Program-made: the position numbers and the translations under genes
From: Pseudothauera rhizosphaerae
GTDB lineage: Bacteria; Pseudomonadota; Gammaproteobacteria; Burkholderiales; Rhodocyclaceae
NCBI RefSeq assembly: GCF_004801305.1
Contig: NZ_SSOD01000020.1
Coordinates: forward strand, 1-64,000
Length of the DNA: 64,000 bases
Reading direction: 5' to 3'
Shown: piece by piece, positions 53,210-62,217 of the stretch
How positions within the stretch are numbered: position 1 is the stretch's first letter
Layout: the number at the start of each line of letters is the position of its first letter
The notes under the pieces: generated by a model
Told to the model about the DNA's origin: nothing
The model's database searches: none
Seen by the model: the letters and a program-made list of their open reading frames with translations, nothing else

Positions 53210-53788
53210 ATGACCCTGCTGATCCTCGGCCTGGTGCTGTTCCTCGGCACCCACTCGGTGCGCATCGTCGCCGACCCCTGGCGCACCCGCCAGTTCGCCC
53301 GCCTCGGCGAACTGAAATGGAAGCTCGCCTACTCCGCCCTGTCGGCCGCGGGACTGGTGCTGATCGTGTACGGCTACGGCCAGGCGCGCCTCGACCCCCT
53401 GTTGCTGTGGCAGACACCGGTGTGGATGCGCCACGTGGCGGCCCTGTTCACCCTGCCCGCCTTCGTGCTGCTGGTCGCCGCCTACCTGCCCGGCACGCAC
53501 ATGAAGGCGCGCATCGGCCACCCCATGCTGGCCGGCGTCAAGCTGTGGGCGCTGGCCCATCTGCTGGCCAACAACACTCTGGCCGACCTGCTGCTGTTCG
53601 GCAGCTTCCTGGTGTGGGCGATCATCGATTTCATCGTCTCGCGCCGGCGCGACCGCGCCGAACACCGCCGCCGCCCCGAGGCCGCGCTGCGCAACGATGC
53701 CGCCGCGGCGGCAATCGGCCTGCTGGCCTGGTTCACGGTGGTGCGCTACCTGCACGCACCGCTCTTCGGGGTGGCGCCCTTCGGCTGA
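53210..53788 (+). CDS. NnrU-family inner-membrane protein
   Basis: GGAAGGAG ends 7 bases before ATG 53210, so this start is preferred over the ATG at 53204. The 192-residue product has about five or six hydrophobic segments and matches the NnrU pattern (FLGTHSVRIVADPWRTR, LKWKLAYSALSAAGLVLIVY, HPMLAGVKLWALAHLLANN, ADLLLFGSFLVWAI, RRRDRAEH). NnrU-family proteins occur near nitrite/NO reductase genes and in isoprenoid-related contexts (relatives include plant Z-ISO). The role here is unknown, and no denitrification gene is adjacent. Confidence 0.9.
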   Translation: MTLLILGLVLFLGTHSVRIVADPWRTRQFARLGELKWKLAYSALSAAGLVLIVYGYGQARLDPLLLWQTPVWMRHVAALFTLPAFVLLVAAYLPGTHMKARIGHPMLAGVKLWALAHLLANNTLADLLLFGSFLVWAIIDFIVSRRRDRAEHRRRPEAALRNDAAAAAIGLLAWFTVVRYLHAPLFGVAPFG

Positions 53789-53789
53789 G

Positions 53790-55349
53790 TCAGGAACTGC
53801 AGGACAGCATCGAACAGCCGGGCCGGTTGCGCGCCCAGTCGGGCCGCCGGCCGGCATAGTGTTCGCGGCCCGGCTGTTCCTCGTAGGGGCGGCGCATCAC
53901 CTCCAGGGTCTCCGCCACCAGGCCATAGTCGCCCTGCTCCGCCGCGTCGATGGCCTGCTGGGCCAGCCAGTTGCGCAGCACGTAGCGCGGGTTCGCGGCA
54001 TCCATCCGGGCGCGCCGCTCGGCCGCCGGGCGGTTCTCCTGGCGCACCCGCACAGCGTAGCCTTCCAGCCAGGCCTGCAGTTCGCCGCCGTAGGCCTCGC
54101 GGCCCTCGGGGGAATAGAAGGCATCCTCGAAGGGTGCGAGGGACGGTGCATCCAGGTCCAGCCGGGCCAGCGCGCGGAAGAAGATCGTCATGTCGATCTC
54201 GGCCTTGGTCATCAGCCGGTGCAGCGCGTCGGTCATCTCCAGATCGGCGTCGGTGAAGGCCGCGAGTCCGAGCTTGTCGGCCTGCATGCGGCGGCTTTCC
54301 GCGTCGTAGGTGGCGACGTAGCGATCCAACCCGGCCTGCAGCGGGGCTTCGCTGCGGAACAGGGGATAGAGCGCATTGGCGAGCTGCAGCAGATTCCAGT
54401 GGGCGATACGCGGCTGGTGGCCGAAGCGGTAGCGCCGCATCTCCTCGTCGGTGGTGTTGGGCGTCCAGCCGGGATCGAAGTTGTCGATCCAGCCGTAAGG
54501 ACCGTAGTCGATGGTCAGGCCCAGGATGGACATGTTGTCCGTGTTCATCACCCCATGCACGAAGCCCACCCGCATCCAGTGCGCCACCATGCGCGCGGTG
54601 CGCTCGCACACCTCGGCAAACCAGGCGCTGCGGCGCTCCGCCGGGCTGCCTTCGATCCACGGAAAATCCCGGGCGATGGTGAATTCGGCGAGCCGTTCCA
54701 GCACGTCCAGGTCGCCGCGCGCGGCGAAGATCTCGAAGTTGCCGAAGCGGATGAAGGACGGCGCCACGCGGCACACCACCGCACCGGGTTCGGCCTGCGG
54801 ATGGCCGTCGTAGAACATGTCGCGCACGACCTCCTCGCCGGTGGCGACCAGGGACAGCGCCCGCGTGGTGGGCACGCCCAGATGGTGCATGGCCTCGCTG
54901 CACAGGAACTCGCGGATGGACGAGCGCAGCACGGCGCGGCCGTCCGCACGGCGGGCGTAGGGCGTCGGCCCGGCGCCCTTCAGTTGCAGTTCCAGGCGCT
55001 CGCCGCGCCCGTTGAGCACCTCGCCCAGGTTGATCGCGCGCCCGTCGCCGAGCTGCCCCGCCCAGTTGCCGAACTGGTGGCCGCCGTAGCACGCCGCGTA
55101 GGGCGCCATGCCCGACAGCAGCGCGTTGCCGGCGAACACCTCGGCGAAGCGCGACGAACTAACGTCCGCCTCGTCCAGGTCCAGCATGGCGGCCACTTCC
55201 CGCGACCAGGCGACCAGTTCCGGTGCCCGGACCGGCGTGGGCCGCACATGGGAGTAGCAGGCGCCGAGCACCTGGCGGATGTGGGGCGCGTCGCTGGGGT
55301 CGGCGGGCAGCTCCCGCACGAAGCGGTTGTCGAAGACGAGGTGATCCAT
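53790..55349 (-). CDS. selO: SelO family pseudokinase-fold protein AMPylator
   Basis: ATG 55349 gives 519 residues. SelO proteins attach AMP to proteins involved in redox balance, using a kinase fold with inverted ATP. Family marks include [72 protein letters not shown] with the catalytic Asp/Asn set, and [10 protein letters not shown]. The C-terminus ends CSMLSCSS, where mitochondrial relatives carry selenocysteine; Cys is used here. It converges tail to tail with the NnrU-family gene, one base apart. Confidence 0.95.
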   Translation of the reverse strand: MDHLVFDNRFVRELPADPSDAPHIRQVLGACYSHVRPTPVRAPELVAWSREVAAMLDLDEADVSSSRFAEVFAGNALLSGMAPYAACYGGHQFGNWAGQLGDGRAINLGEVLNGRGERLELQLKGAGPTPYARRADGRAVLRSSIREFLCSEAMHHLGVPTTRALSLVATGEEVVRDMFYDGHPQAEPGAVVCRVAPSFIRFGNFEIFAARGDLDVLERLAEFTIARDFPWIEGSPAERRSAWFAEVCERTARMVAHWMRVGFVHGVMNTDNMSILGLTIDYGPYGWIDNFDPGWTPNTTDEEMRRYRFGHQPRIAHWNLLQLANALYPLFRSEAPLQAGLDRYVATYDAESRRMQADKLGLAAFTDADLEMTDALHRLMTKAEIDMTIFFRALARLDLDAPSLAPFEDAFYSPEGREAYGGELQAWLEGYAVRVRQENRPAAERRARMDAANPRYVLRNWLAQQAIDAAEQGDYGLVAETLEVMRRPYEEQPGREHYAGRRPDWARNRPGCSMLSCSS

Positions 55350-55417
55350 TGGGGGGTGATGTCGTTGTTGGTATCTGGAATTGAGAGTGCCAGCAAACGA
55401 CGAGGTTCGCCAACAAA

Positions 55418-56032
55418 CTAGCCTGGATCGCGGGTGGCGAGCGCCGCGAGCTGCCGGTCGTGCCAGCGCCCCAGCAGCAACAGCGCGCCGCCCGCCCCCA
55501 GCAGCGCCATGAACATGTCCCACTGGGCGTCCCACGGATCGCCCTGGGTGCCCAGGAATTCCACCGAACCGTCGCCCCAGAACACCGCCGCGGCCCATTC
55601 CACCAGTTCGTAGGCCGCGCTGATGCCCAGGCAGGCCAGCACCAGCAGTGCGAACAGCCACTTGCCCGGCCGCAGTGGCGAGGTGCGCAGCAGCAGTTCG
55701 CGCCCGAGGATGGCCGGCGTGACGCCCTGGAACACGTGGCCGATGCGGTCGTAGGGGTTGCGCGCGAGGCCAAGAACATCCTGCAACTGCAGGCCCACCG
55801 GCACCCGCGAGTAGGTGTAGGCGCCGCCGCCGATCAGGATCAGCGCGAACAGGGCGATCAGCCAGCAGGTGAGCGGCGTCAGCGGGAAGCGCCGGGCGGT
55901 GAGGAGGAGGATGGGCAGGGCGATCAGCACCGGCATCACCTCGCCCAGCCACACTTCGCGGTCGTAGGGCGAGATGCCGGAGGCGATCAGGGCGGTGATC
56001 ACCACGAGGAGCAGAGCGAGGCGCGTCTTCAC
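55418..56032 (-). CDS. DUF2238 (YjdF-like) inner-membrane protein
   Basis: This 204-residue protein has about six hydrophobic segments and matches the DUF2238 pattern ([80 protein letters not shown]). The conserved acidic/His residues in the NPYDR-GH and YELVEW segments hint at a metal or substrate site in the membrane. The function is unknown. It lies 15 bases after the DinG-type helicase gene on the same strand. Confidence 0.88.
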   Translation of the reverse strand: MKTRLALLLVVITALIASGISPYDREVWLGEVMPVLIALPILLLTARRFPLTPLTCWLIALFALILIGGGAYTYSRVPVGLQLQDVLGLARNPYDRIGHVFQGVTPAILGRELLLRTSPLRPGKWLFALLVLACLGISAAYELVEWAAAVFWGDGSVEFLGTQGDPWDAQWDMFMALLGAGGALLLLGRWHDRQLAALATRDPG

Positions 56033-56047
56033 CTGGGGGTCCTTTGT

Positions 56048-58015
56048 TCAGCCGTTGCCCTGGCGCACGGCCGGCGGCGGCAACTGTTCCAGGAAGGCCA
56101 CCGCATCCGCCTCCTCCCGGGTGCGGCGCATGGGCGGCAGGCTGCGCCACACCACCTTGCCGTAGGGCTTGTCTATCATGCGCGGGTCGCAGATGCACAG
56201 CACGCCGCGGTCCTGTTCGCTGCGGATCAGGCGCCCGGCGCCCTGCTTCATGTTGATCACGGTGCGCGGCAACTGGTAGTGCATGAAGGGGTTGCGCCCG
56301 CTCTTCTGCAGGTATTCCACGCGCGCGGCCAGCACCGGGTCGTCCGGCGGCGCGAAGGGCAGCTTGTCGATGACCACCAGCGAGAGCGCGTCGCCCGGCA
56401 CGTCCACTCCTTCCCAGAAGCTCTGGCTGGCCACCAGCACCGCATTGCCCAGGCGGCGGAAGCGTTCCAGCAGCTCGGTGCGGGAGCCCTCCCCCTGCAG
56501 CAGCAGGGGCAGGTCGTCGCCCGCCGCGGCGAGGCCGTCGGCGATCAATTCATGGACGCGGCGCATGGCGCGCAGGGAGGTGCACAGCACGAAGGCGCGC
56601 CCGCGCGCGGCGCGGATCAACGGCAGGGCCTTCTTCGCCACGGCCTCGATGTAGCCCGGCGCGTTGGGGTCCGGCATGCCCGCCGGGGCGTAGAGCAGCG
56701 CCTGCTCGCCGTAGTCGAAGGGGCTGCCCCACACCGCGGTCAGGGGCGGCGGCTCCAGCGCCGTGAGCCCCAGCTCGCCGCAGTAGTGGCCGAAGTCCTG
56801 CCCCACCGCGAGGGTGGCCGAGGTGAAGATCCAGGCCCGCAGATGGCCTTCGAGCTGGCGGCGGAACACCGTGGAGATGTGCAGCGGCGTGGCGTTGAGC
56901 GCCGCGGACTGGGAGAACACCTCCACCCAGCGGATCAGCTCGGCATCCTCCGGCTGGCGCCAGCGGCGCAGGCGCTCGCCCGTCTCCTGGCTGCGGCGCA
57001 GGCAGGCGGCCAGGCCTTCGGAGCGTTCGGCCTGGGTTTCCAGCACGGCTTCGAGCCGTTCGATTTCGGCGGCCAGGCCCTGCGCCCTGGCGCCGAATTC
57101 CGGCAAGGCTTCCGCCTGCGCGGCGGGCAGGCGCGCCGGCTCGACGCCGAAGGCCAGGCGCAGGTCGCGGGCGGCCTTCTCCAGGGTGCGGCTGGCGTCG
57201 ATCAGATCGCGGCAGTCGGGCGCGGCGGCAAGCGTTTCGGAACGGATGTCCCGCGCCAGGTCCAGCACTTGGCCGGTGGATACGTTCTCGCCGAAGAACA
57301 GGCTGGCGGTCTCGGGCAACTGGTGGGCCTCGTCAAAGATCACCGCGTTGCAGGCCGGCAGCAGCTCGCCCGCGCCCTCGTCGCGCAGCATCACGTCGGC
57401 GAAGAAGAGATGGTGGTTGACCACCACCACGTCGGCGTCCATAGCCGTGCGCCGGGCGGCGAGGACGAAGCAGCCCTTGACGTCCGGGCAGTCCTGGCCG
57501 AGGCAGTTGTCCCGCGTCGAGGTCGCCGCCATCCAGGCCGGCGAGTCTTCGCGCACCGCGCTGCATTCGGCCTTGTCACCGCTTTGCGTCGTCTGTGCGA
57601 AGCGGGCGATGGCGCGCAGGTCGGCGGCGTCCTGCGGGCTCTGGAAGCGGCCGTCCTTGGCGTTGCGCGCCAGATGGTAGGGACAGACGTAGTTGGCCCG
57701 CCCCTTGAGCAAAGCGATGCTCACCGGCACCTTGAGCGCAGCGCGCACCACCGGCAGGTCGCGGTTGAAGAGCTGGTCCTGCAGGGTCTTGGTGCCGGTG
57801 GAGATGATCACCTTGCCGCCCGACAGCAGCGCCGGCACCAGGTAGGCGAAAGTCTTGCCGGTACCGGTGCCGGCCTCGGCCACCAGCACGCGGTGCTCAT
57901 GCAACGCCTGCTCGATCAGGCGCGCCATCTCGATCTGTTGCGGGCGCGCACTGAATGCCGGGATGGTCTTTGCCAGAGGGCCATCCGGCGTAAAGGCCTG
58001 GTCGACAGCACTCAT
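56048..58015 (-). CDS. DinG/YoaA-type ATP-dependent DNA helicase (XPD-like)
   Basis: This 655-residue SF2 helicase has Walker A in [20 protein letters not shown], the DEAH box in [11 protein letters not shown], and C-terminal motifs [20 protein letters not shown] and [16 protein letters not shown]. Four Cys between motifs I and II ([25 protein letters not shown]) form the likely 4Fe-4S site. These 5'-3' helicases resolve damaged replication forks; the YoaA-like length favours YoaA over the longer DinG. The divergent gap to the chemoreceptor gene carries no obvious LexA box. Confidence 0.93.
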   Translation of the reverse strand: MSAVDQAFTPDGPLAKTIPAFSARPQQIEMARLIEQALHEHRVLVAEAGTGTGKTFAYLVPALLSGGKVIISTGTKTLQDQLFNRDLPVVRAALKVPVSIALLKGRANYVCPYHLARNAKDGRFQSPQDAADLRAIARFAQTTQSGDKAECSAVREDSPAWMAATSTRDNCLGQDCPDVKGCFVLAARRTAMDADVVVVNHHLFFADVMLRDEGAGELLPACNAVIFDEAHQLPETASLFFGENVSTGQVLDLARDIRSETLAAAPDCRDLIDASRTLEKAARDLRLAFGVEPARLPAAQAEALPEFGARAQGLAAEIERLEAVLETQAERSEGLAACLRRSQETGERLRRWRQPEDAELIRWVEVFSQSAALNATPLHISTVFRRQLEGHLRAWIFTSATLAVGQDFGHYCGELGLTALEPPPLTAVWGSPFDYGEQALLYAPAGMPDPNAPGYIEAVAKKALPLIRAARGRAFVLCTSLRAMRRVHELIADGLAAAGDDLPLLLQGEGSRTELLERFRRLGNAVLVASQSFWEGVDVPGDALSLVVIDKLPFAPPDDPVLAARVEYLQKSGRNPFMHYQLPRTVINMKQGAGRLIRSEQDRGVLCICDPRMIDKPYGKVVWRSLPPMRRTREEADAVAFLEQLPPPAVRQGNG

Positions 58016-58108
58016 ACGGCATGAACAGGATGACGGCGGAGCCGCAATCCTACCACCGCCAGCCCGCGCGTCGGACGTCCGGGGTGACGGCTGCGCATCA
58101 AATGGCCA

Positions 58109-58135
58109 TCAAGGTAAGTTCCGATACGCCGATAT
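58109..58135 (+). promoter_or_regulatory. Sigma-28 (FliA)-like promoter before the chemoreceptor gene
   Basis: GCCGATAT (58128-58135) matches 7 of 8 bases of the FliA -10 consensus GCCGATAA. Eleven bases upstream, TCAAGGTA (58109-58116) matches 5 of 8 bases of TAAAGTTT. It lies about 88 bases before the ATG at 58224, fitting class 3 flagellar control of a chemoreceptor. Confidence 0.5.
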
Positions 58136-58223
58136 ATCACCCAGAGCCGCCGCGCTTGGGGAAACATGGTGCGCACCGACAGCCGCCCATGATGACAACA
58201 ACACGATCCCGGAAAGACCACGC

Positions 58224-59855
58224 ATGAAAGCCCGTTCATCCGTTCGCACCCAATTGCTCTTCCTCGTCGCGATTACCTGCGGCCTGTTCATCGCCGCTCT
58301 GGCCGGCTCCCTGTGGGAAACCCGGTCCAGCCAGCAACAACTGCTGGATTTCATCGACACGGAACTGGCCACGGAGCGCGACGTGACCAAAGCCTACGCC
58401 CAGGGACTGCAGATGGGCCAAGCGCTACGCAACATCCTGCTCGACCCGCAGAATCCGCAGGCGTACAAGAACTTCGATCGCGCCCAAAGCGAGTTCGACG
58501 CGGTGATCGGGCGGGTGAAAACGCGTACCGATATTCTCAAGGGCGGTGCGGCGAGCGTGGCCACCATCGACGACATCCACCGCCGTTGGGGGCCGTTGCA
58601 GACGGACGTGATCGAACGCGTGCGGGCCGGCGACACCCAAGGCGCCCGGCTCGTCCTGATCGACAAGGAAACCCCGGCGTGGCGGGAGATGCGTACCCAG
58701 TTGCTGGATCAGATCGCCCACCTGGAAAGCACCTCCGGCGAGGTCAAGGGTGAGGTGGTGGCGGGCCTGGAGCGCGCCAACCTGATCGCCGTGGTGATGG
58801 CGCTGGCGGCCCTGGCAGCCTGCGTGGGCGTGTCCCTGTACGTGATCCGCGACCTCTTCCGCCAGCTCGGCGGCGAACCGTCCTACGCCGCCGAGGTGGC
58901 GCGACGCATCGCCGACGGGCGGCTGGACGAATCCGTCGAAGTGCGCCGAGGCGACCGCGACAGCCTGCTGGGAGCCATGAGTGGCATGCAGGAAGGACTG
59001 GCGACGACCATCGCCGACATCCGCCAACTCGCGGGCCAGGTTTCGGAATCGATTTCGGTGCTGCGCCACAACGAGGCGCAAATCGCGGACGCCTCCATGC
59101 AGCAGAGCGAAGCGGGCAGTTCCATCGCCGCCGCCGTCGAGGAGATGACGGTGAGCATTTCCCAGGTATCCGAGCATGCCGACGACGCCGACCGGCTCAC
59201 CGAAGAAGCCGCCGGGCAGGTACACAACGGAGTCAAGGTGATCAACGACGCCGTGGGCATCATCGGCCAGATCGCCGAACGCATGTCCGCCTCGACCCAG
59301 GTGATGGCTGACCTGGGGGCGAGCGCGGACGGCATCTCGAACATCGTCAAGGTGATCCAGGAAGTGGCCGAGCAGACCAACCTGCTCGCGCTCAACGCGG
59401 CCATAGAGGCCGCCCGCGCCGGCGAGCAGGGTCGCGGCTTCGCCGTGGTGGCCGACGAGGTGCGCAAGCTCGCCGAGCGCACGGCGCAATCCACCCACGA
59501 GATCACGGGCATGATCCAGCGCGTGCAGGCCAGCACCCACGAGGCGGTGCGCAGCATGGAGGACGGCCGCGATCTGGCCGAGCGCGGTGCGGACAGCGCG
59601 GGCGTGGCGCGGGAGGCGGTAGCTGCGCTGGAATCGGGCTCCGACCGGGTGCGCGACGCGGTGGCCTCCATCAACGCCGCGCTGCGCGAACAGCGTTCGG
59701 CGAGCACGGACATCGCCCAGAGCATCGAACGCATCGCCCAGATGAGCGAGCAGAACCACGCCGCCACGCGCGATTCCCTGGGACGGGCCGACGACCTGCA
59801 GCAACTCGCCGCTTCGCTGGAGCACAGCGTGGGTCGCTTCCAGCTCGCGCGCTGA
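58224..59855 (+). CDS. Methyl-accepting chemotaxis protein
   Basis: ATG 58224 gives 543 residues. The layout is a membrane segment at 9-29, a helical periplasmic domain about 30-190 of the four-helix-bundle type, a second membrane segment about 195-217 ([20 protein letters not shown]), a HAMP-like linker, and the signalling domain. The hairpin tip reads [20 protein letters not shown] and [20 protein letters not shown]. No C-terminal CheR-binding pentapeptide (NWETF type) is present; the end is RFQLAR. The ligand is unknown. The upstream sigma-28-like promoter fits the flagellar regulon. Confidence 0.95.
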   Translation: MKARSSVRTQLLFLVAITCGLFIAALAGSLWETRSSQQQLLDFIDTELATERDVTKAYAQGLQMGQALRNILLDPQNPQAYKNFDRAQSEFDAVIGRVKTRTDILKGGAASVATIDDIHRRWGPLQTDVIERVRAGDTQGARLVLIDKETPAWREMRTQLLDQIAHLESTSGEVKGEVVAGLERANLIAVVMALAALAACVGVSLYVIRDLFRQLGGEPSYAAEVARRIADGRLDESVEVRRGDRDSLLGAMSGMQEGLATTIADIRQLAGQVSESISVLRHNEAQIADASMQQSEAGSSIAAAVEEMTVSISQVSEHADDADRLTEEAAGQVHNGVKVINDAVGIIGQIAERMSASTQVMADLGASADGISNIVKVIQEVAEQTNLLALNAAIEAARAGEQGRGFAVVADEVRKLAERTAQSTHEITGMIQRVQASTHEAVRSMEDGRDLAERGADSAGVAREAVAALESGSDRVRDAVASINAALREQRSASTDIAQSIERIAQMSEQNHAATRDSLGRADDLQQLAASLEHSVGRFQLAR

Positions 59856-59860
59856 ACGTT

Positions 59861-60679
59861 TCAATCCAGGCGTTCGACCTTGAGCCAGACCTCGTTGCTG
59901 CCCGACGAGGTCTGCTCGCCCCGAGACAACAGCCCCCGTTCCCCGTCCGCCGCCTGCAGGGTGCTGGCGCCGAGGGGAATCCATTCGCCCAGCGCGCCTT
60001 CCACGGTCGTGCTCAGGTGGCGGATTTCGGCCGTGCCGTCCGGCGCCAGCGGACGTTCGTCGAAGGGACTGATCTCGATGCTGACGCGGCCGCCCATCAC
60101 CCGCGGCGAGGCATTGAAACCGGTGCCGAGATCGCGCCAGATCACCGTTTCGGAGAGCGCCGCGCCGTCGGGCCGCCGCCACACGCGGCGCAGCGGAACC
60201 GGCAGGGAGACGCCGGCCCGGATGAAGGCCTGCCCGCCGTCCACGGTCTGCACCTGCTGCTCGGCGGAGGAACTCGCCGCGCGCTCGCGTCCGCCGAGTT
60301 CCACCACCACGCCGGTGCCGATGTGATGGTGCCGGCCGGAGGACTCCTGCTCGATCTGTACCCTGCCGCGGCCGATGCGGCCGTGGGCTTCAGCCTGGGA
60401 ACGGCCGCTGTATTCGTCTGCGGACTGGCGCACCGAGATCAGCAGCCTCGCGGCCGGCACGTCGATGCCGGCGAGCGCCGCGCGCAGCTCGGCCAGATTG
60501 GCCGCATTCGTGCGCACGAAAAGCTTGTCGTTGAAGCCGGACAGGCTGCCGCCCGGCGCCAGCAGCGGGCGCAGCACCGGCAGCACCTGTTCGGCCGGCC
60601 GGTGGCGCAACGGGATGATCTCCAGCGCGGGTTCCGCGGCCGCGGCAAGCGGCAGGAACAGCGCCAGCGCGCACAACAT
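59861..60679 (-). CDS. Secretin N-domain (NolW-like) protein
   Basis: ATG 60679 gives 272 residues with a signal peptide (MLCALALFLPLAAAAEPA). Directly after it lies the secretin N-domain pattern ALEIIPLRHRPAEQVLPVLR and GSLSGFNDKLFVRTNAANLA, then ELRAALAGIDVPAARLLISV. The C-terminal part (QVQTVDGGQAFIRAGVSLPV, VEISPF-type strands) resembles the region before the secretin beta domain but is too short for an outer-membrane channel. It is probably a periplasmic accessory or relict of a secretin. It converges with the chemoreceptor gene and is divergent from the YjfB-type gene. Confidence 0.82.
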   Translation of the reverse strand: MLCALALFLPLAAAAEPALEIIPLRHRPAEQVLPVLRPLLAPGGSLSGFNDKLFVRTNAANLAELRAALAGIDVPAARLLISVRQSADEYSGRSQAEAHGRIGRGRVQIEQESSGRHHHIGTGVVVELGGRERAASSSAEQQVQTVDGGQAFIRAGVSLPVPLRRVWRRPDGAALSETVIWRDLGTGFNASPRVMGGRVSIEISPFDERPLAPDGTAEIRHLSTTVEGALGEWIPLGASTLQAADGERGLLSRGEQTSSGSNEVWLKVERLD

Positions 60680-60764
60680 ACGCCGCAGGATGCCGCCGAC
60701 CGCCCGGGCCGGGTTAGAATGACGCCGGTCACACATTTGCGCCGCACAGAATCGGAGTATCGCC

Positions 60765-60959
60765 ATGGATGTCACCGCCGTTGCCAGTCTCGCCACCAGC
60801 CTGAGCCAGGCCCGCACCGGCGACGCGGTCGGCGTGCTGGTGTTGAAGAAGGCCATCAACCTGCAGGCTCAGCACGCCGCCCAACTGATCGCCGCCCTGC
60901 CCCAGCCCGCGGCCAGCAATCCGCCGAACCTGGGGCAGAACATCGACGTCAGGGCCTGA
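60765..60959 (+). CDS. YjfB-type putative motility protein (64 aa)
   Basis: This small protein (MDVTAVASLATSLSQARTGD, VGVLVLKKAINLQAQHAAQL, IAALPQ) matches the YjfB family, annotated as putative motility proteins. Members occur in flagellated bacteria near motility or chemotaxis genes, as here with a chemoreceptor 0.9 kb away. GGAG lies 9 bases before the ATG. The stop codon abuts that of zapE on the other strand with no gap. There is no signal peptide. Confidence 0.85.
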   Translation: MDVTAVASLATSLSQARTGDAVGVLVLKKAINLQAQHAAQLIAALPQPAASNPPNLGQNIDVRA

Positions 60960-62072
60960 TCACTCCACCCGGTGCGCCTCGGCGAGGTAGTCCCGGGTGC
61001 GCATCTCGATCAGCCGGCTCACCGTGCGCACGAACTCGTGCGCGTTGTGCCCCTCAGTATAGAGTTCCGGCGCCTCCACCTCGGCGCTCATGACGAGCTT
61101 GACCCGGTGGTCGTACAGCACGTCGATCAGCCAGGTAAAGCGGCGCGCCTCGGAAGCCTGTCCCGCGTTCATCCTCGGCACGCCGGAGAGCAGCAGGGTG
61201 TGGTGTTCGCGCGCGATCTCCAGGTAGTCGTTCTGGGAGCGCGGCCCGCCGCATAGGGTGGCGAAATCGAACCACACTACGCCGGGCGCCCTGCGCACCA
61301 CCGGCAGCTTGCGTTCCAGCACTTCGAGTTCCCCCGTCTCGCCCTCGCTGGCGGCAAGGCGACGGAAATCCTCGCCCATCTTGCGCGTCGCGGCCTCGTC
61401 CGCGGGCACCAGGTAGATCTCGATCTTCTCCAGCGTACGCAGGCGGTAGTCGGTGCCGTGGTCGACCTCGACGACGTCGAAGCGGCGCTTGATCATCTCG
61501 ATGGTGGGCAGGAAGTTCACCCGCATCAGACCGTTGGGGTAGAGGCCGTCCGGCGGGTAGTTGGAAGTCATGACGAAGATCACCCCGCGCGCGAACAGCG
61601 CATCCAGCAGGCGCCCGAGGATCATCGCATCGGCGATGTCCGAGACGTGGAACTCGTCGAAGCACAGCAGCCGGGTCTGGCGCGCGATGCGGTCGGCCAC
61701 CTTCTGCAGGGGGTCGGGCTCGTGATTGTGGTCCTTGAGGTCGTTCTGCACTTCCTGCATGAAGGCGTGGAAATGCACCCGGCGCTTGCGCTTGTAGGGC
61801 ACGGCGTCGAAGAAGCAGTCCATCAGGAAGCTCTTGCCGCGCCCCACTCCGCCCCAGAAATACACGCTGCGCGGCATCTGCGGGCGCGAGAACACCCGCC
61901 GCAGCGTGCTGCCGCGCGCCACCTTGAAGCCCAGCAGCTCGGCGTAGAGCTGCTGCAGGCGCTGCACGGCGGCGCGCTGCGCCGGGTCGGACTTGAAACC
62001 GCGGGCGCGCAACTGGGCCTCGTAGGCATCCAGCACGCCGTGTTCGGAAACTTTAAGGGTGCGGTAGGGCAT
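60960..62072 (-). CDS. zapE: ZapE/AFG1-family cell division ATPase
   Basis: This 370-residue AAA-type ATPase has Walker A VYFWGGVGRGKSFLMDCFFD, Walker B RLLCFDEFHVSDIADAMILG, an Arg-finger region and TSNYPPDGLYPNGLMR. The C-terminal part is typical of ZapE, with WFDFATLCGGPRSQNDYLEI and FTWLIDVLYDHRVKLVMSAE. ZapE associates with the division ring and destabilises FtsZ polymers, mainly under low oxygen or stress in E. coli. It stands alone. Confidence 0.96.
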   Translation of the reverse strand: MPYRTLKVSEHGVLDAYEAQLRARGFKSDPAQRAAVQRLQQLYAELLGFKVARGSTLRRVFSRPQMPRSVYFWGGVGRGKSFLMDCFFDAVPYKRKRRVHFHAFMQEVQNDLKDHNHEPDPLQKVADRIARQTRLLCFDEFHVSDIADAMILGRLLDALFARGVIFVMTSNYPPDGLYPNGLMRVNFLPTIEMIKRRFDVVEVDHGTDYRLRTLEKIEIYLVPADEAATRKMGEDFRRLAASEGETGELEVLERKLPVVRRAPGVVWFDFATLCGGPRSQNDYLEIAREHHTLLLSGVPRMNAGQASEARRFTWLIDVLYDHRVKLVMSAEVEAPELYTEGHNAHEFVRTVSRLIEMRTRDYLAEAHRVE

Positions 62073-62184
62073 GGCTATGGGTGACTAGTGCCGCAGGGCT
62101 CGGATGGAAGGCAGGATTGTAGTGCAAGTACCGGCCGTTTCCGCCGTGCATCAGTGCTTGCAGCCCATAGCCGCAGACGCTACG

Positions 62185-62195
62185 CTGCAGTGCAG
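62185..62195. promoter_or_regulatory. CTGC-N3-GCAG element before the DUF3141 gene
   Basis: CTGCAGTGCAG lies 22 bases before the GTG start of a PHA-synthase-like DUF3141 gene, within a TGC-rich stretch (GCAGCATGCAC follows). CTGC-N3-GCAG is the pattern reported for the PHA-responsive repressor PhaR of Paracoccus. The match to a gene of related type is suggestive, but chance occurrence is not excluded. Confidence 0.35.
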
Positions 62196-62217
62196 CATGC
62201 ACTTACGGAGGTGAGCC

